Positions 63,257 to 64,000 of a stretch of DNA of 64,000 bases are shown here, piece by piece. The notes under the pieces are model-generated. The model made no database searches. It was not told where the DNA came from and saw only the letters and a list, made by a program, of their open reading frames with translations. This DNA is from JAAELZ01 sp965209105 (GTDB lineage: Bacteria > Pseudomonadota > Gammaproteobacteria > Arenicellales > Poriferihabitantaceae). Every line of letters starts with the position of its first letter. Within the stretch, counting starts at the first letter, position 1. The position numbers were made by a program, and so were the translations under genes. The DNA lies in assembly GCA_965209105.1 (NCBI GenBank), contig CBDBQB010000020.1, positions 1-64,000 of the forward strand, written 5' to 3'.

Positions 63257-64000
63257 ATGGGAAAATCAAATATCGCCTGTATAGGGGCGGGCTATTGGGG
63301 TAAAAACTTAATTAGAAATTTCCATCAATTAGGTGTTTTACATACAATTTGCGATGGAAATAAAGATACTGTATCCAAGTTTACTGAGCAATACCCTGAG
63401 GTTGAATTTTCTACTGAACTCGATAGTGTGTTAGCCAATGAATCAATAAAAGCAGTCTCTATCGCTACTCCTGCAGAAACTCATTTTGAATTAATCAAAC
63501 AAGCATTAAAAGTTGGTAAGCATGTATATGTAGAGAAACCGCTATGTTTAGATGAAGCGCACGCAAAGGAGTGTATTGCGCTAGCCGACAAATTAAATTT
63601 GACGCTGATGGTAGGCCACTTACTCTGGTATCACCCAATGGTATTGGAAATCCAACGATTGGTGAGGGCGGGTGAAATAGGGCCGCTTCGATATATCTAT
63701 TCAAACCGTCTTAATATGGGCTTGCTAAGAAATGAAGAAAACGTATTGTGGTCGTTTGCGCCACATGACATATCGATGATCTTGGGTATTGTCGGTTCTG
63801 AACCCCTTGAAGTAAAGGCACATGGTTCCAACCATCTTAACCCGACTATTGCAGATCAAGCCGTTGGTATTATGAAGTTTGCTAGTAACGTGAGTGCACA
63901 TGTCTTCGTTTCTTGGTTGAATCCATTTAAAGAGCAAAAATTGGTCGTTATTGCTGAGAATGCAATGTTGGTTTTCGATGATACGTTGCCTTGGTCGCAG
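63257..64000 (+). CDS. Gfo/Idh/MocA family oxidoreductase, truncated at window end
   Basis: The frame is open from ATG 63257 (ribosome binding site GAGAGG) to the end of the window, 248 codons. The Rossmann motif IGAGYWGKNLIRNFHQLG is followed by the EKP motif (HVYVEKPLCL), and the C-terminal substrate-binding part with WSFAPHDISMIL has the conserved His of sugar-nucleotide 3-dehydrogenases of the WlbA/WbpB type. It probably oxidises a nucleotide sugar for surface polysaccharide synthesis. Its 3' end is outside the window. Confidence 0.9.
   Translation, partial: MGKSNIACIGAGYWGKNLIRNFHQLGVLHTICDGNKDTVSKFTEQYPEVEFSTELDSVLANESIKAVSIATPAETHFELIKQALKVGKHVYVEKPLCLDEAHAKECIALADKLNLTLMVGHLLWYHPMVLEIQRLVRAGEIGPLRYIYSNRLNMGLLRNEENVLWSFAPHDISMILGIVGSEPLEVKAHGSNHLNPTIADQAVGIMKFASNVSAHVFVSWLNPFKEQKLVVIAENAMLVFDDTLPWSQ

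Overview
The window looks like a chromosomal segment of a free-living, probably marine or aquatic gammaproteobacterium. The support is gene content and order: uvrA diverging from an MFS gene followed by ssb, prfB with the classical UGA frameshift site followed by lysS and lolCD, ypjD diverging from ffh, yoaA followed by tsaB, type 2 pyrF, htpX, and tRNA genes with encoded CCA. The genus cannot be fixed from sequence alone. No rRNA, CRISPR array, replication origin or prophage was seen.

Layout. (1) 1-15 kb is an A+T-richer accessory region. It holds a SARP/BTAD-like regulator with TPR repeats, a convergent pair encoding a PAP2/vanadium-haloperoxidase-like protein with a long Arg-Ser repeat and a large metzincin-type metallopeptidase, a class III cyclase-like protein lacking a catalytic Asn, a Crp/Fnr regulator, a secreted protein gene split by a 1267-bp IS3-family element, a divergent Tat-signal small protein sharing a duplicated palindromic motif with it, and a 1073-residue membrane-anchored patatin. 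(2) 15-21 kb is a tripartite RND efflux operon. (3) 21-29.5 kb carries uvrA, an MFS transporter, ssb, a vapBC pair, htpX, tRNA-Ser(GGA) followed by a partial copy of its 3' end, and a DMT exporter. (4) 29.8-34.2 kb has the ABC-F gene ybiT, a two-gene unit encoding a secreted JAMM-like (DUF4329-type) protein and a small secreted partner, and a lipase. (5) 34.3-45 kb is mostly housekeeping: prfB, lysS, lolC/lolD, a 256-bp MITE-like element, ridA, an alpha/beta hydrolase-OsmC fusion, a HugZ-like protein, metC and rluC, and a HAD phosphatase. Both metC and rluC are broken by single-base changes in A runs. (6) 45-52 kb holds a cytochrome P460/PQQ-propeller pair, a REP-like repeat cluster, a DUF2142 membrane protein, a rhodanese, truD, pyrF and a DUF302 protein. 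(7) 52-62 kb holds a spore-photoproduct-lyase homologue, rfbCD, yoaA, tsaB, small secreted proteins, ypjD, ffh and tRNA-Leu(CAA). (8) 62-64 kb is again A+T-rich and starts a surface-polysaccharide locus (family 2 glycosyltransferase, Gfo/Idh/MocA dehydrogenase cut by the window end).

The core genes form ordinary units for translation, tRNA modification, lipoprotein sorting, DNA repair and efflux. The novelty lies in the first 15 kb, the DUF4329 pair, and several repeat families (MITE-like 38945-39200, REP-like 46907-47058, a dispersed 33-37-bp repeat in three copies). Starts were moved from the longest open frame wherever an internal ATG with a ribosome binding site, a stop-start overlap or family length argued for it.
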